The notes: a model not told the origin generated them from the sequence alone. A DNA stretch of 64,000 nt from Collinsella aerofaciens (GCF_015561195.1 NZ_JADMSU010000001.1:186001-250000); one strand, 5' to 3'. Counted from the first letter of the stretch, positions 1 through 8,682 are shown. Program-made: numbers and translations.

Positions 1-182
1 GCGATCTTGACCAGGTTGTTCTTGTAGACCTTCATCTCGGCGCCGCACTCGCGAAGCTGATGACGCAGCTCCTGAGCCTGCTTAACCGTCAGACCGTTGT
101 AGTTGACGACGAACAGACCGGCGTTCTCGGCGATACGGGACTCGATCTCTGCAACCTTGTCGATTTTGTACTGCTGGGGCAT
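1..182 (-). CDS. rplJ: 50S ribosomal protein L10, N-terminal part (runs off the window)
   Basis: The minus-strand reading frame begins MPQQYKIDKVAEIESRI and continues through VVNYNGLTVKQAQELR and KVYKNNLVKIA, which is the typical start of L10, the stalk-base protein that anchors L7/L12 on the large subunit. About 60 residues are present; the rest lies beyond position 1. The ATG at 182 follows a strong Shine-Dalgarno (aggaggtg). The gene has its own promoter and a long structured leader, so L10 autoregulation is expected. It lies about 22 kb from rplK-rplA, which it usually follows directly. Confidence 0.95.
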   Translation of the reverse strand, partial: MPQQYKIDKVAEIESRIAENAGLFVVNYNGLTVKQAQELRHQLRECGAEMKVYKNNLVKI

Positions 183-244
183 GAATTACACCTCCTCGAA
201 TTCTTTCCGGGCACGGTCCGCCACAAGGACGTGACGGGGGCATG

Positions 245-398
245 TCCAAAAAGAAAGCCCCCGCGCTGCATGAGCGACGGGGGCGAGAAGACATATCTAC
301 TCGACCACCTCGGCTGGCGGGATATCCCATTAAGCTCGCGGGCAAAGCCCGTTTGCGCCGGCTGTCTCTGGCAGCGGATTCGTGCGTGAACCGAAAGT
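245..398 (-). ncRNA. Ribosomal protein L10 leader with terminator
   Basis: Between the promoter and rplJ the minus strand carries the conserved L10-leader segment (TTAATGGGATATCCCGCC, then AGCCGAGGT, about 307-332). It is followed by a strong hairpin (arms around 257-284) and a T-rich tract (TTTCTTTTT, 248-256). This matches the known L10 leader, in which L10 or the L10-L12 complex binds the mRNA and represses it. The terminator hairpin about 65 nt before the start codon suggests premature termination. The family assignment is from motif memory. Confidence 0.8.
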
Positions 399-427
399 AT
401 TATGGCGGGGACCCCGGCGTCGGTCAA
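399..427 (-). promoter_or_regulatory. Promoter of rplJ leader
   Basis: On the minus strand TTGACC (422-427) and CATAAT (399-404) are separated by 17 bp, a good vegetative sigma-factor promoter. Transcription would start about 390, just before the L10 leader. Confidence 0.65.
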
Positions 428-625
428 CGGGAAACCGGGCTGCACACAATTCCACCATCCGGCCGCGCCGCCGAAGGCCAGGCGCAAGGTTTTCGCTCGG
501 TCAGGTCCTGGGCTCGCACGAAGAGCACATTAAGTGCTCTTCGGCTCGTGCGGAATCTACGAAAACCTTGCGCCTGGCCTTCGGCGGCGCGGCCTGCGGT
601 GACTTTGGGGCAGCCCGGTTTCCCG
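428..625. repeat. 198-bp nested palindrome
   Basis: There are three nested inverted repeats. The outer arms are 16 bp (428-443 with 610-625), the middle arms are a perfect 35 bp (461-495 with 560-594), and the inner arms are 10 bp (519-528 with 534-543) with a 5-nt loop. No credible coding frame covers it. It sits directly upstream of the rplJ promoter and beyond the 3' end of the aminotransferase gene. Perfect 35-bp arms imply recent origin or active maintenance of pairing. Confidence 0.85.
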
Positions 626-687
626 CTGGCCGGCGCCCCCACTCATAAGCCTTAAGTCGGTGGGCTGATATGTTGCGTCCCTGATGG

Positions 688-1824
688 CTACAAGGTTGAA
701 AGGAAGGTGGACAGGCGGCGGAGGCCTTCGTCCAGGTCTTTATCGGAAACGCAATAGCTGAGGCGGACGTGGCCTTCGGTGCCGAAGCAGTCGCCCGGGA
801 CTAGGGCTACGTTTGCCTCTTCGATGGCTTTGATGCAGAAGTCTTCGCTGGTTAGGCCGAACTTTTTGATGCTCGGGAAAGTGTAGAAGGCTCCTGCGGG
901 CTCTACTACGTCGAGGCCCATGGCGTTTAAGGCTGCGAGTACGCGTTCGCGGCGGGCTCGGTAGACTTTGAGCATGGGGGTTGGGTCGACGGTCAGGGCT
1001 CGGGCTGCGGCGTCCATCTCAAAGGAGACGGCGCTCGATACTAGGTATTGGTGGGCTTTTGCGATCTCGGCGATGACGGGGGCTGCGGCTGCAAGCCAGC
1101 CCAAGCGCCAGCCGGTCATGGCCCAAGGTTTGGAGAAGCTCTCAATGATCACCGTCTGCTCGCGCAGCTCCGGGTGTCGCTGGGCGAAGCGCTCGTAGCC
1201 GTCCACATAGACGAGGCGGTTGTATACGTCGTCGCAGACTACGTAGATGCCCGCCTGCTCTGCCACGCGCGCCACGACGTCGAGCGATGCCGCGTTGAGA
1301 ATGCAGCCCGTGGGATTGTTGGGCGAGCAGATAACGATGGCCTTGGTCGCCGGGGTCACACAGGCGCGAAGCGCATCCTCGTCAATCTGAAATTGCGCAG
1401 GCTCTGTATCCAAAAAGACCGCCTTGGCGTGATTGGCTACGACGATGCTCTCGTACAGGCCAAAAGCCGGCGTGGGGATAATGACCTCGTCGCCGGGGTT
1501 GAGCATGGCCATGAATGTTGCCGACAGGGCCTCGGTCGCGCCGTCGGTCAGGATGACCTCATCGGCGGAAAACTCCAGACCCGCGTCACCCATATATTCG
1601 GACAGTGCCTCGCGCAGGGCGGGGCGACCGTTGTTGGGCGGATAGTGCGTGTCGCCGCGGTCCAACGAAGCAGTCACCTCGGCGCTAACCACATCGGGCG
1701 TGGGAAAATCGGGCTCACCGAGCGCAAGCGCAATGCATCCCGGATGCTGCGCGGCGAGTGCGTTAATCCGACGGATGCCGGAGGGCTTGAGCGTGGCAAG
1801 CGAGGTGTTCATGGGCAGACGCAT
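688..1824 (-). CDS. Class I/II PLP-dependent aminotransferase
   Basis: A 378-residue fold-type I aminotransferase, cytosolic. Visible hallmarks are the N-terminal LALGEPDFPTPD substrate-loop motif, the SPNNPTG motif, DDVYNRL with the PLP-contacting Asp/Tyr, the SFSKPWAMTGWRLGW segment with the Schiff-base lysine, and a C-terminal arginine in RLSYC. The length fits aspartate, PatA (diaminopimelate-type) or related aminotransferases; the exact substrate cannot be told. The ATG at 1824 follows gaaagga; a second in-frame ATG four codons later is possible. It is divergent from the next gene. Confidence 0.9.
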   Translation of the reverse strand: MRLPMNTSLATLKPSGIRRINALAAQHPGCIALALGEPDFPTPDVVSAEVTASLDRGDTHYPPNNGRPALREALSEYMGDAGLEFSADEVILTDGATEALSATFMAMLNPGDEVIIPTPAFGLYESIVVANHAKAVFLDTEPAQFQIDEDALRACVTPATKAIVICSPNNPTGCILNAASLDVVARVAEQAGIYVVCDDVYNRLVYVDGYERFAQRHPELREQTVIIESFSKPWAMTGWRLGWLAAAAPVIAEIAKAHQYLVSSAVSFEMDAAARALTVDPTPMLKVYRARRERVLAALNAMGLDVVEPAGAFYTFPSIKKFGLTSEDFCIKAIEEANVALVPGDCFGTEGHVRLSYCVSDKDLDEGLRRLSTFLSTL

Positions 1825-1917
1825 GACGTTCCTTTCGTAAGGGTTGCACTAGGATAGCGCGGCGGAACGCCGCCGGACGGTGTAACCTAAACGGAAACCA
1901 ACCGGAAAGGAGGCGGC

Positions 1918-2589
1918 ATGGAGACGACCGCACGCGGCGATGTACCAAAAACGCTGCAAACCATTGCGTATATCAGTATTCCCAAGAGCGCCGATCTTGA
2001 GTTTTTGCTCTGGGACCTGCAGGATGCCATCGCCGCCTATGCACAGATTTCCGGCACCGCACTCCCCCATCCAGTCGACTTGGAGGCGGATGATGCCGGC
2101 AGCGTTGCCGGTACCGCCGATGGCATTGTGTTCGCCGTTGAAGATGCACCCAATGATGAAGCGATGGCGCCCATTGAGCAGGTGCTCGACCGCTTTGGCG
2201 GCGCAGGGACGCGTGCCTACGTTGTTGTCCAGGCCGACATCGGCGGCCTGGAGCGAGCACACGGGCTCGTCGTGCGTCTGCGAGCGGCGTGCGACCTTCG
2301 TGGGCTGTCATGGTGCGGCGGCGTTGTCGCCTGTACCGGCAGCGGCTTCGCGGCGCTTCGTCACTCACCGCGCATGGGACTCTTGCGGCGACCGTTTTCG
2401 GAAGCGATGGACAAGCTCGTAGGCGCCGTTCGTATGGGCTGTTCGGTTGAGCATGCGCAGCGACTTGGTGGTGGTAATGCCGAGGACGTCGACGCCGACG
2501 GCATGGCTTGCGCCGAGCCAGCCGTGCCCGTGCCGATCTGGCGAGGCGTTCTGAAACACCTCGGCGCCCGCACTCAATCAATAATCTAA
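1918..2589 (+). CDS. Uncharacterised protein, 223 aa
   Basis: I do not recognise this gene. It starts METTARGDVPK after an excellent Shine-Dalgarno (aaaggagg). It has no signal peptide or clear membrane segment, so it is probably cytosolic. The middle (VVVQADIGGLERAHGLVVRL, then WCGGVVACTGSG and a segment ending MGLLRRPFSEAMDKL) weakly recalls the nucleotide-binding half of flavodoxin-like reductases. It stands alone, divergent from the aminotransferase and meeting the DNA glycosylase gene tail to tail with 1 bp between them. Coding is supported by the start signal and third-position GC; function is unknown. Confidence 0.6.
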   Translation: METTARGDVPKTLQTIAYISIPKSADLEFLLWDLQDAIAAYAQISGTALPHPVDLEADDAGSVAGTADGIVFAVEDAPNDEAMAPIEQVLDRFGGAGTRAYVVVQADIGGLERAHGLVVRLRAACDLRGLSWCGGVVACTGSGFAALRHSPRMGLLRRPFSEAMDKLVGAVRMGCSVEHAQRLGGGNAEDVDADGMACAEPAVPVPIWRGVLKHLGARTQSII

Positions 2590-2590
2590 A

Positions 2591-3154
2591 TTAATGAGCT
2601 GCCCAGTCAACGGCTTCACTCCAACGCTCGACAAGCCGCTCCAAACGCCACGCCGCGTTGGCAGGACTCGTCGACGGCAGCACGATGGCGGGTAGCCCCG
2701 TCCGCTCTTGTAGATAGCGTTTGTAGAGCCGTCCGGCCGTGCCGCCGTTGCAAACAACGATCTCGATCGGCGTGGCATCCACAATGCGTTCAATATGTGC
2801 CGGCACAACGTTTTTGATGCTAGCGTCACTCGAGCCCTTAATGTCGCAGCTCTCGATCACGTCCCACAGGGCCACACCGCCGTTGAGCAGCATAGCCCGC
2901 TTGGCAGCAATCGAGGCGGCGAGCGTCGCGGGCTCGCCGCTCGCCAAAGAGTCTCCCTCGTTGGGCGGCACGGGCGCACCAAGGCACGCGGCCATCACAC
3001 GCCAAAAGCGGTTCTGCGGATTGCCATAGTAGAAGGCATTGGCACGCGAGAGCACCGAGGGAAACGACCCCAGCACCAAAACGCGCGAGCGCCGGTCGAA
3101 CACGGGCTCAAACCCATGCTCAATATGCTGATAGCCCTCGTCAGACACAGGCAT
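2591..3154 (-). CDS. DNA-deoxyinosine glycosylase (uracil-DNA glycosylase superfamily)
   Basis: This is a 187-residue protein. The N-terminus HGFEPVFDRRSRVLVLGSFPSV followed by FYYGNPQNRFWRVM is characteristic of the family 6 hypoxanthine-DNA glycosylases, which remove deaminated adenine (hypoxanthine) from DNA to start base-excision repair. The LGSFPSV segment is the catalytic motif A region and the LPSTSPANAAW segment near the C-terminus is the motif B region. It starts 3 bp after the stop codon of the upstream amylase gene, so the two are probably co-transcribed, without an obvious functional link. Confidence 0.85.
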   Translation of the reverse strand: MPVSDEGYQHIEHGFEPVFDRRSRVLVLGSFPSVLSRANAFYYGNPQNRFWRVMAACLGAPVPPNEGDSLASGEPATLAASIAAKRAMLLNGGVALWDVIESCDIKGSSDASIKNVVPAHIERIVDATPIEIVVCNGGTAGRLYKRYLQERTGLPAIVLPSTSPANAAWRLERLVERWSEAVDWAAH

Positions 3155-3157
3155 GGG

Positions 3158-4534
3158 CTAGGCCCTCAGCAGATAGCGCACCTCATAGGGTGCAAGCTCG
3201 AGGGTACCCGTAAGCTCGACCGTGGGCGCATCGTCGGCAAGCAGGTCGACAAAGGAGCCGTTGAGCTCGCCGGCTCCAAAGGTATAGGGCTCGTTCACGG
3301 CATTGACCGCCACGAGCACCGTCGCGCCGTCACAGGCGCGCTCGAACAGCAGCTGCTTGTTCTGGATCACCACGTTGCGATAGGCACCGTAGTTGAGAGC
3401 ACGGGCCGCCGCGTCGTCGGCCGAGCGAAGGTGCGCGAGCTGCTTGATGAAGGCCGTCAGCTCGTTGGGCGCAGGCTCATCGAGCGCAGGTCGCAGCGCC
3501 CAGTCGCCATCGGGGCCACCCTTTTCACCGGCAATTCCCCACTCGCTGCCATAGTAGACGCACGGGATGCCCGGCATGCCAAAGAGCATGCCATAGGCGG
3601 GACGCAGGCACGACTTGTCGGTGAGGATACTTGCCAGGCGCGGCACGTCGTGGTTGTCGACAAACGACAGCAGGTGCTTGCCGCGGTAGATGCACCAGGG
3701 GTCGCCGCCAAACTGGCGGTGCAGCGAGTGCGCGATCTCGAACATATTGACCGAGTTAAAGCTGGAGTACAGGCCCTTGTAGCACTCGTAGTTGGTGCAG
3801 GAGTCGAGCATCTCGTCGTTGACGATCTGGTTGTAGTCGCCGTGGAGCGTCTCGCCGATCAGCACAAAGTCAGGCTTGAGCTCACGGGCAAAGGCGTGCA
3901 GGCGGCGCATAAAGTCGCGGTCGAGCATATAGGCAACGTCCAGGCGCAGGCCGTCGACGCCAAAGACGTCGGCCCAACGGCGCACGGACTCGAGCAGGTA
4001 ATCAACCACGGCGGGGTTTTGCAGGTTGAGCTTCACGAGCTCAAAATGGCCTTCCCAGCCCTCGTACCAAAAGCCATCGCCATAGCAGGAGTCGCCGTCA
4101 AAGCTGATGTGGAACCAATCCTTGTAGGGCGAGTCCCACTTGCGCTCCTGCACATCGCGGAAGGCCCAAAAGCCACGGCCCACATGGTTGAAGACCGCAT
4201 CGAGCACCACGCGGATGCCATGGGCGTGCAGCGTCTCGCACACGGCGGCAAAATCGGCATCCCCACCCAGGCGACGGTCGATATGGCGCAGGCTGCGCGT
4301 GTCGTAGCCATGGCTGTCGGATTCGAGCGGCGGGTTAATGAGCACAGCACCGATGCCGAGCTCTTGCAGGTAGTCGGCCCATTGGGCGATCTTCATGATG
4401 GGCGCATCGGGGTTGGGCGCTGCGTTGGCAGCCTGGGCGAGCTCATCTTCGGCAACGGGCGCGGCGTTTTCGCGCGGAGCTCCGCAAAAGCCCAGCGGAT
4501 AGATCTGGTAGAACGTCATCTCGTATGCCCACAT
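3158..4534 (-). CDS. Alpha-amylase family glycosyl hydrolase (GH13)
   Basis: A 458-residue GH13 protein acting on alpha-glucans or maltodextrins. The four conserved regions are visible: DAVFNH (112-117), GLRLDV (195-200, nucleophile Asp199), GETLHGD (acid/base Glu228) and FVDNHD (291-296, transition-state Asp296). There is no signal peptide, so it is intracellular. I chose the ATG at 4534 because GGGAGG lies just before it; an upstream ATG at 4558 has no such site. The C-terminal residues form a short all-beta domain typical of GH13. The exact specificity (alpha-amylase, neopullulanase or maltogenic type) is unresolved. Confidence 0.9.
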   Translation of the reverse strand: MWAYEMTFYQIYPLGFCGAPRENAAPVAEDELAQAANAAPNPDAPIMKIAQWADYLQELGIGAVLINPPLESDSHGYDTRSLRHIDRRLGGDADFAAVCETLHAHGIRVVLDAVFNHVGRGFWAFRDVQERKWDSPYKDWFHISFDGDSCYGDGFWYEGWEGHFELVKLNLQNPAVVDYLLESVRRWADVFGVDGLRLDVAYMLDRDFMRRLHAFARELKPDFVLIGETLHGDYNQIVNDEMLDSCTNYECYKGLYSSFNSVNMFEIAHSLHRQFGGDPWCIYRGKHLLSFVDNHDVPRLASILTDKSCLRPAYGMLFGMPGIPCVYYGSEWGIAGEKGGPDGDWALRPALDEPAPNELTAFIKQLAHLRSADDAAARALNYGAYRNVVIQNKQLLFERACDGATVLVAVNAVNEPYTFGAGELNGSFVDLLADDAPTVELTGTLELAPYEVRYLLRA

Positions 4535-4605
4535 AGCAACCTCCCGGTAATCTTTCACGCAACGCCATCCATTGTATGCCCGCCGCGCATCCCCTCCCCC
4601 AAAAT

Positions 4606-4674
4606 AAGTTGCGGTGAAATAGGGACTGTTGAGACCAATAAACCGGGCAAACAGTCTCTATTCCACCGCAACTG
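4606..4674. repeat. Palindromic repeat, family B, copy 1
   Basis: Inverted repeat with 25-nt arms (AAGTTGCGGTGAAATAGGG in the left arm) matching 22 of 25, and a loop of about 18 nt. The same arms with a different loop recur at 46935-47003. It lies 14 bp beyond the stop codon of the sotB-like gene. Confidence 0.8.
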
Positions 4675-4688
4675 ATGAGGGAACGTGA

Positions 4689-5885
4689 TTAGGCGACGGG
4701 CTTTGCGCGGCGTATGGCCGGGAACAGCACCGTAATGGCGAGGATGACGCCCACGACGGTAATCGCCCCGCCCGCGAAGCCAATCCAGGTGATACCGGGA
4801 CCCGAAACCACGGCGCCGCCGATCGCGGTGCCCGTGCCGATGCCGAGGTTAAACAGGCCCGAGAAGATCGACATGGCGACAGCCGACGAGTCCGCCGGCG
4901 TGTACTTGATGAGCTCGGCCTGAAACGCCACGTTAAAGGCCGTGGAGCAGCAGCCCCATAGCGCGCAAACAGCGAGAACGGCAACGAGCGACGGTGCAAC
5001 CGGACCCATGAGCAGCAGAGCCACCGGCACGCCGGAGAGTGTGATAGCCAAGAACGGAAAGCGATGCCCATCGAACAGTCGGCCGAACAGCCAGCTTCCG
5101 AGCAGACCGGAGCAGCCAAACGCCGTCAGCGTCATGGTGATGGCGCTTGCGTTGACATGGGCGACCTGCGCCAGGAAGGGCTCGATATAGCTGTAACCCG
5201 CGTAGTAGCCGGTCGCCATAAAGACCGTGACCGCATAAAGCGCGATGAGGAATGGATTCTTGAGCAGCTCGGGCAGCTGCTTAACGGTAAAGCGCTCGCC
5301 CACCGGCATGGCCGGGAACACCGCGGCCTGGTACACCACCGCGGCGGCAGAGAAGGCACCGACCACGGCAAACGTCATGCGCCAGCCCACAGCTAGTCCG
5401 ATGGCGCGGCCGATCGGCAGGCCAAAGATCTGCGCGATGGACGAGCCCGTGGCGATTATGCTGATGGCGAGCGCCCCGTGGCGACTGTCGACCAGGCGCG
5501 AGGCCATGATTGAAGCGACTGACCAGAACACGGCATGCGCGCAGGCGACCACCAGACGCGCGCAAACCAAAATAGGATAGGTGGGCGCCACAGCGGACAG
5601 GAACTGGCCGAGCGAAAACACGGCCAAAACGCCCAACAGCATCCGCTTGAACTCAAAGCGCGAGGCAAACACCATAAGCGGCAGCGACAGCAGCATGACG
5701 CCCCAGGCATAGACCGAAATCATGATGCCTGCCTGGGCCTCGGTGAGCGAGAACGACGCGGCGATATCAGTCAGAAGGCCGATGGGCATGAACTCTGATG
5801 TGTTGAACACGAACGAACAGCAGGCGAGCCCGATAAGCGGGAGCCACTGCTTGAGCGAGATGCCATCTTGTCTTGCCTGGGTCAT
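4689..5885 (-). CDS. MFS sugar efflux transporter, SotB-like
   Basis: A 398-residue major facilitator with about 12 hydrophobic segments in the cytoplasmic membrane. Several segments resemble SotB, which exports arabinose and IPTG-like sugars in Escherichia coli: FMPIGLLTDIAASF, GIMISVYAWGVMLLSLP, AHAVFWS, IATGSSIAQIFGLPIGR, AGYSYIEPFLAQ and FSGLFNLGIG. The ATG at 5885 is preceded by ggagagg; the longer frame start at 5933 has no such signal. The substrate in this organism is unknown and it could export drugs or other small molecules. Confidence 0.85.
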   Translation of the reverse strand: MTQARQDGISLKQWLPLIGLACCSFVFNTSEFMPIGLLTDIAASFSLTEAQAGIMISVYAWGVMLLSLPLMVFASRFEFKRMLLGVLAVFSLGQFLSAVAPTYPILVCARLVVACAHAVFWSVASIMASRLVDSRHGALAISIIATGSSIAQIFGLPIGRAIGLAVGWRMTFAVVGAFSAAAVVYQAAVFPAMPVGERFTVKQLPELLKNPFLIALYAVTVFMATGYYAGYSYIEPFLAQVAHVNASAITMTLTAFGCSGLLGSWLFGRLFDGHRFPFLAITLSGVPVALLLMGPVAPSLVAVLAVCALWGCCSTAFNVAFQAELIKYTPADSSAVAMSIFSGLFNLGIGTGTAIGGAVVSGPGITWIGFAGGAITVVGVILAITVLFPAIRRAKPVA

Positions 5886-6008
5886 GTAGGAAACCTCTCC
5901 GATTGTCTTGGGCGGTGGGCGATTATATAGCAACGGCCCCGCATCCGTCAGTACAGATGCGGGACCGCAATCAACTCAATACACAGGGGTTGCGCCGTCA
6001 ATAAATAG

Positions 6009-8369
6009 CTAAGCCAACCCCAACAATATGCCCGCCGAATGCACGACAAACGCCACGATCCAGGCGACCGTCACCTGAAACGCGAACACGGCAACGGCAT
6101 AGCGCGCACCCAGCTCGCTCTTGACGGCACCGATGGCCGCCACGCAGGGCGGGTACAGCAGCGTAAAGATCAGGAACACGTAAGCGGTAAACGGCGAAAA
6201 CATGGTCGACAGCGCCGCGGGTGACGTTGCACCCAAAAGTACGGTGAGGGTCGAGATGACGCTCTCCTTGGCGATAAGTCCGGTGACGAGCGCCGTGGAT
6301 GCACGCCAGTCGCCAAAGCCAAGCGGCGCCAGCGCCGGCGCGATAATGCTACCCAGACCGGCAAGTAGGCTCTGCGACTGATCGGCGACCACATTAAAGC
6401 GAATGTCGAACGTCTGCAGGAACCAGATGACCACCGTAGCGGCAAAGATAATGGTAAAGGCCTTGGTAATAAAGTCTTTGGCCTTATCCCATGCCAGCAT
6501 CACCGTCGTCTTGGCGCTCGGCAGACGGTAATTGGGGAGCTCCATGATAAACGGTACCGGGTCGCCCTTAAATGCCGTGCGGTTGAGCACCAAAGCCGCG
6601 ATGCAACCGACCGCAATGCCAATCAGATAGAGCGAGACCATGGCGGGAACTGTCGCCTGCGGGAAAAACGCCCCGCACAGCAGACCGTAGACCGGCAACT
6701 TGGCCGAACAGCTCATGAACGGCGTGAGCATGACCGTCATCTTGCGGTCGTGCTCGGATGGGAGCGTACGGGTCGACATGATAGCCGGCACGGTGCAGCC
6801 AAAACCGACGAGCATAGGCACGAAGCTGCGGCCCGACAGGCCAAAGCGACGCAGCACTTTATCCATGACAAAGGCCACGCGCGCCATGTAGCCGGAGTCT
6901 TCCAGAATGGAGAGGAACAAAAAGAGCACGACGATAATCGGCAGGAAGGTCAGCACGCTGCCCACGCCCGTAAGCACGCCGTCGACAGCCAGCGAGCGCA
7001 CCACGTCGTTGGTGCCGAACGCCTTGAGGCCCGCATCGGCCGAGGTGATGATGGCAGCGATGCCGTCCTCCATAAGTCCCTGCAACGCCGCGCCGATCAC
7101 GCCAAACGTCAGCCAAAAGACGAGACCCATGATCACCAGGAACGCTGGAATGGCCGTGTAGCGACCCGTCAGGATGCGGTCGATCTTGACGGAACGCACG
7201 TGCTCGCGGCTCTCGTGCGGCTTGACGACGCAGCGCCCACACACGTCGCCGATAAAGCCGAAGCGCATGTCAGCCAGTGCAGATAGACGGTCGGTACCGG
7301 CCTCACCCTCCATCTGGGTAATGATGTGCTCGATGGCGTCAAGTTCGTTACGGTCCAGATGAAGCGCCTCGGTCACCAGCTCGTCGCCCTCAACCAGCTT
7401 GGTCGCCGCAAAACGCACCGGGATATGCGCCGTCGCGGCATGGTCCTCGATCAGGTTGGCAATGCCGTGGATGCAGCGATGCAGCGCGCCGCCGTCTGGA
7501 CCATCGGGCGCGCAGAAGTCCAGGCGACCGGGGCGCTCGCGGAACCGCGCCACGTGCAAGGCATGATCCACCAACTCGCCAATGCCCTCGTTGCGGGCAG
7601 CGCTAATGGGAACAACAGGCACGCCCAGCAGGCTCTCGAGCAGGTTGACGTCTACGGCACCACCATTGGCGGTCACCTCGTCCATCATGTTGAGCGCGAT
7701 GACCATGGGGCGGTCGAGCTCCATGAGCTGCAGTGTCAGGTACAGGTTACGTTCGATGTTGGTGGCGTCGATGATGTCGATGATGGCGTCGGGGTCTTCG
7801 TCCAAGATGAATTGGCGGCTGACGATTTCTTCGCCCGTGTACGGCGACAACGAGTAAATACCGGGCAAGTCGGTAACGCTCGCCTCGGGGTGGTTACGGA
7901 TAGTGCCGTCCTTGCGGTCGACCGTCACGCCGGGAAAGTTACCGACGTGCTGGTTGGAGCCCGTAAGCTGGTTGAACAGCGTGGTCTTACCGCAGTTTTG
8001 GTTGCCGGCGAGGGCAAAGTGCAGCGGTGCGTCCTCGGGCACGGCCGTTTTTGCCGCACGGGGCGAATACGTCCCCTCGCCGAGTGCCGGATGCTCCGTC
8101 GTGCCGATTGCAGCGTTAGCGCGCGGACCCGTATCGGTGTCGTGAATACCCACAAGCTCGATGCGAGCGGCATCGTCCTTGCGCAGTGTCAACTCGTAGC
8201 CACGCAGACGGATCTCGAGCGGATCTCCCATAGGGGCGTATTTCATCATGGTGACTTCGGTGCCCGGCGTTAGGCCCATGTCCAAAATATGCTGTCGGAG
8301 CGCCTGATCATCGGATGTCACCGATGCGACAACGGCGTCCTTTCCGATCTCGAGTGTATCGAGCTTCAC
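6009..8369 (-). CDS. feoB: FeoA-FeoB fusion, ferrous iron transporter
   Basis: A 786-residue protein. Residues 1-75 form a FeoA-like SH3 domain (ILDMGLTPGTEVTMMKYAPMGDP). After a linker comes the G domain of FeoB with GNQNCGKT (122-129), the switch region VGNFPGVTVDRKDG, DLPG and NMMDE. Then come the polytopic membrane region with two Gate motifs (RVAFVMDKVLRRFGLSGRSFVPM and a repeat ending ALAPLGFGDWRAS) and the C-terminal helices. It imports Fe2+ across the cytoplasmic membrane. The start is GTG at 8369 behind gggagg. Two candidate metal-repressor boxes lie just upstream. Confidence 0.95.
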   Translation of the reverse strand: MKLDTLEIGKDAVVASVTSDDQALRQHILDMGLTPGTEVTMMKYAPMGDPLEIRLRGYELTLRKDDAARIELVGIHDTDTGPRANAAIGTTEHPALGEGTYSPRAAKTAVPEDAPLHFALAGNQNCGKTTLFNQLTGSNQHVGNFPGVTVDRKDGTIRNHPEASVTDLPGIYSLSPYTGEEIVSRQFILDEDPDAIIDIIDATNIERNLYLTLQLMELDRPMVIALNMMDEVTANGGAVDVNLLESLLGVPVVPISAARNEGIGELVDHALHVARFRERPGRLDFCAPDGPDGGALHRCIHGIANLIEDHAATAHIPVRFAATKLVEGDELVTEALHLDRNELDAIEHIITQMEGEAGTDRLSALADMRFGFIGDVCGRCVVKPHESREHVRSVKIDRILTGRYTAIPAFLVIMGLVFWLTFGVIGAALQGLMEDGIAAIITSADAGLKAFGTNDVVRSLAVDGVLTGVGSVLTFLPIIVVLFLFLSILEDSGYMARVAFVMDKVLRRFGLSGRSFVPMLVGFGCTVPAIMSTRTLPSEHDRKMTVMLTPFMSCSAKLPVYGLLCGAFFPQATVPAMVSLYLIGIAVGCIAALVLNRTAFKGDPVPFIMELPNYRLPSAKTTVMLAWDKAKDFITKAFTIIFAATVVIWFLQTFDIRFNVVADQSQSLLAGLGSIIAPALAPLGFGDWRASTALVTGLIAKESVISTLTVLLGATSPAALSTMFSPFTAYVFLIFTLLYPPCVAAIGAVKSELGARYAVAVFAFQVTVAWIVAFVVHSAGILLGLA

Positions 8370-8410
8370 GTCCGTGTTCCTCCCCCGGCGCCCACAGGGC
8401 GTTGCATTTT

Positions 8411-8443
8411 GTTTACCTTGGCTAACCGTTTGCCATGGCTAAC
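8411..8443. promoter_or_regulatory. Tandem DtxR/MntR-like operator candidates upstream of feoAB
   Basis: Two 16-bp sites spaced 17 bp apart, GTTTACCTTGGCTAAC (8411-8426) and GTTTGCCATGGCTAAC (8428-8443). The second is a near-perfect palindrome (14 of 16) resembling operators of DtxR/IdeR/MntR metal-dependent repressors. The position 25-45 bp before the feoAB start fits iron-dependent repression. Inference from motif only. Confidence 0.55.
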
Positions 8444-8496
8444 CAATTGTAACCATGCATGATAGCGCGAACACACAGCGACGTTCAATCAACAGA

Positions 8497-8529
8497 TTGG
8501 TGCAAAGGGGACGGATTACTTTGCACCAA
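8497..8529. repeat. Hairpin repeat of the GGGGAC class
   Basis: Arms TTGGTGCAAAG (8497-8507) and CTTTGCACCAA (8519-8529) are perfect and flank a GGGACGG loop. A closely related hairpin with the same GGTGCAA arms is at 47006-47038. Confidence 0.75.
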
Positions 8530-8547
8530 GCCCTTGAGAGCTAGAGC

Positions 8548-8682
8548 GATGCCGATGTCTTGGAACCGACAGCGAAAGCCCGCCAGAGCGAGCAAGGTGC
8601 CTTGAAACGAGGCGGCATTGACCTTCTGGTCATGCCGCCGAAGTTGAAAGGCAGATTGCCGCCCTGGCGGGCTTGCAGCGTC
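8548..8682. repeat. Structured dispersed repeat, family A, copy 1
   Basis: An element of about 135 bp nearly identical to 48953-49088. The ends pair (AAGCCCGCCAG with CTGGCGGGCTT) and an inner hairpin pairs GGCGGCAT with ATGCCGCC around 8611-8639. No credible protein is encoded. Both copies end a few bases before a GTTACG hairpin at the 3' end of a minus-strand gene. Confidence 0.85.

Noticed and set aside
2795-4675. 626-codon plus-strand open frame
   Set aside because: It is the antisense shadow of the GH13 and DNA glycosylase genes, whose products show full family motifs.
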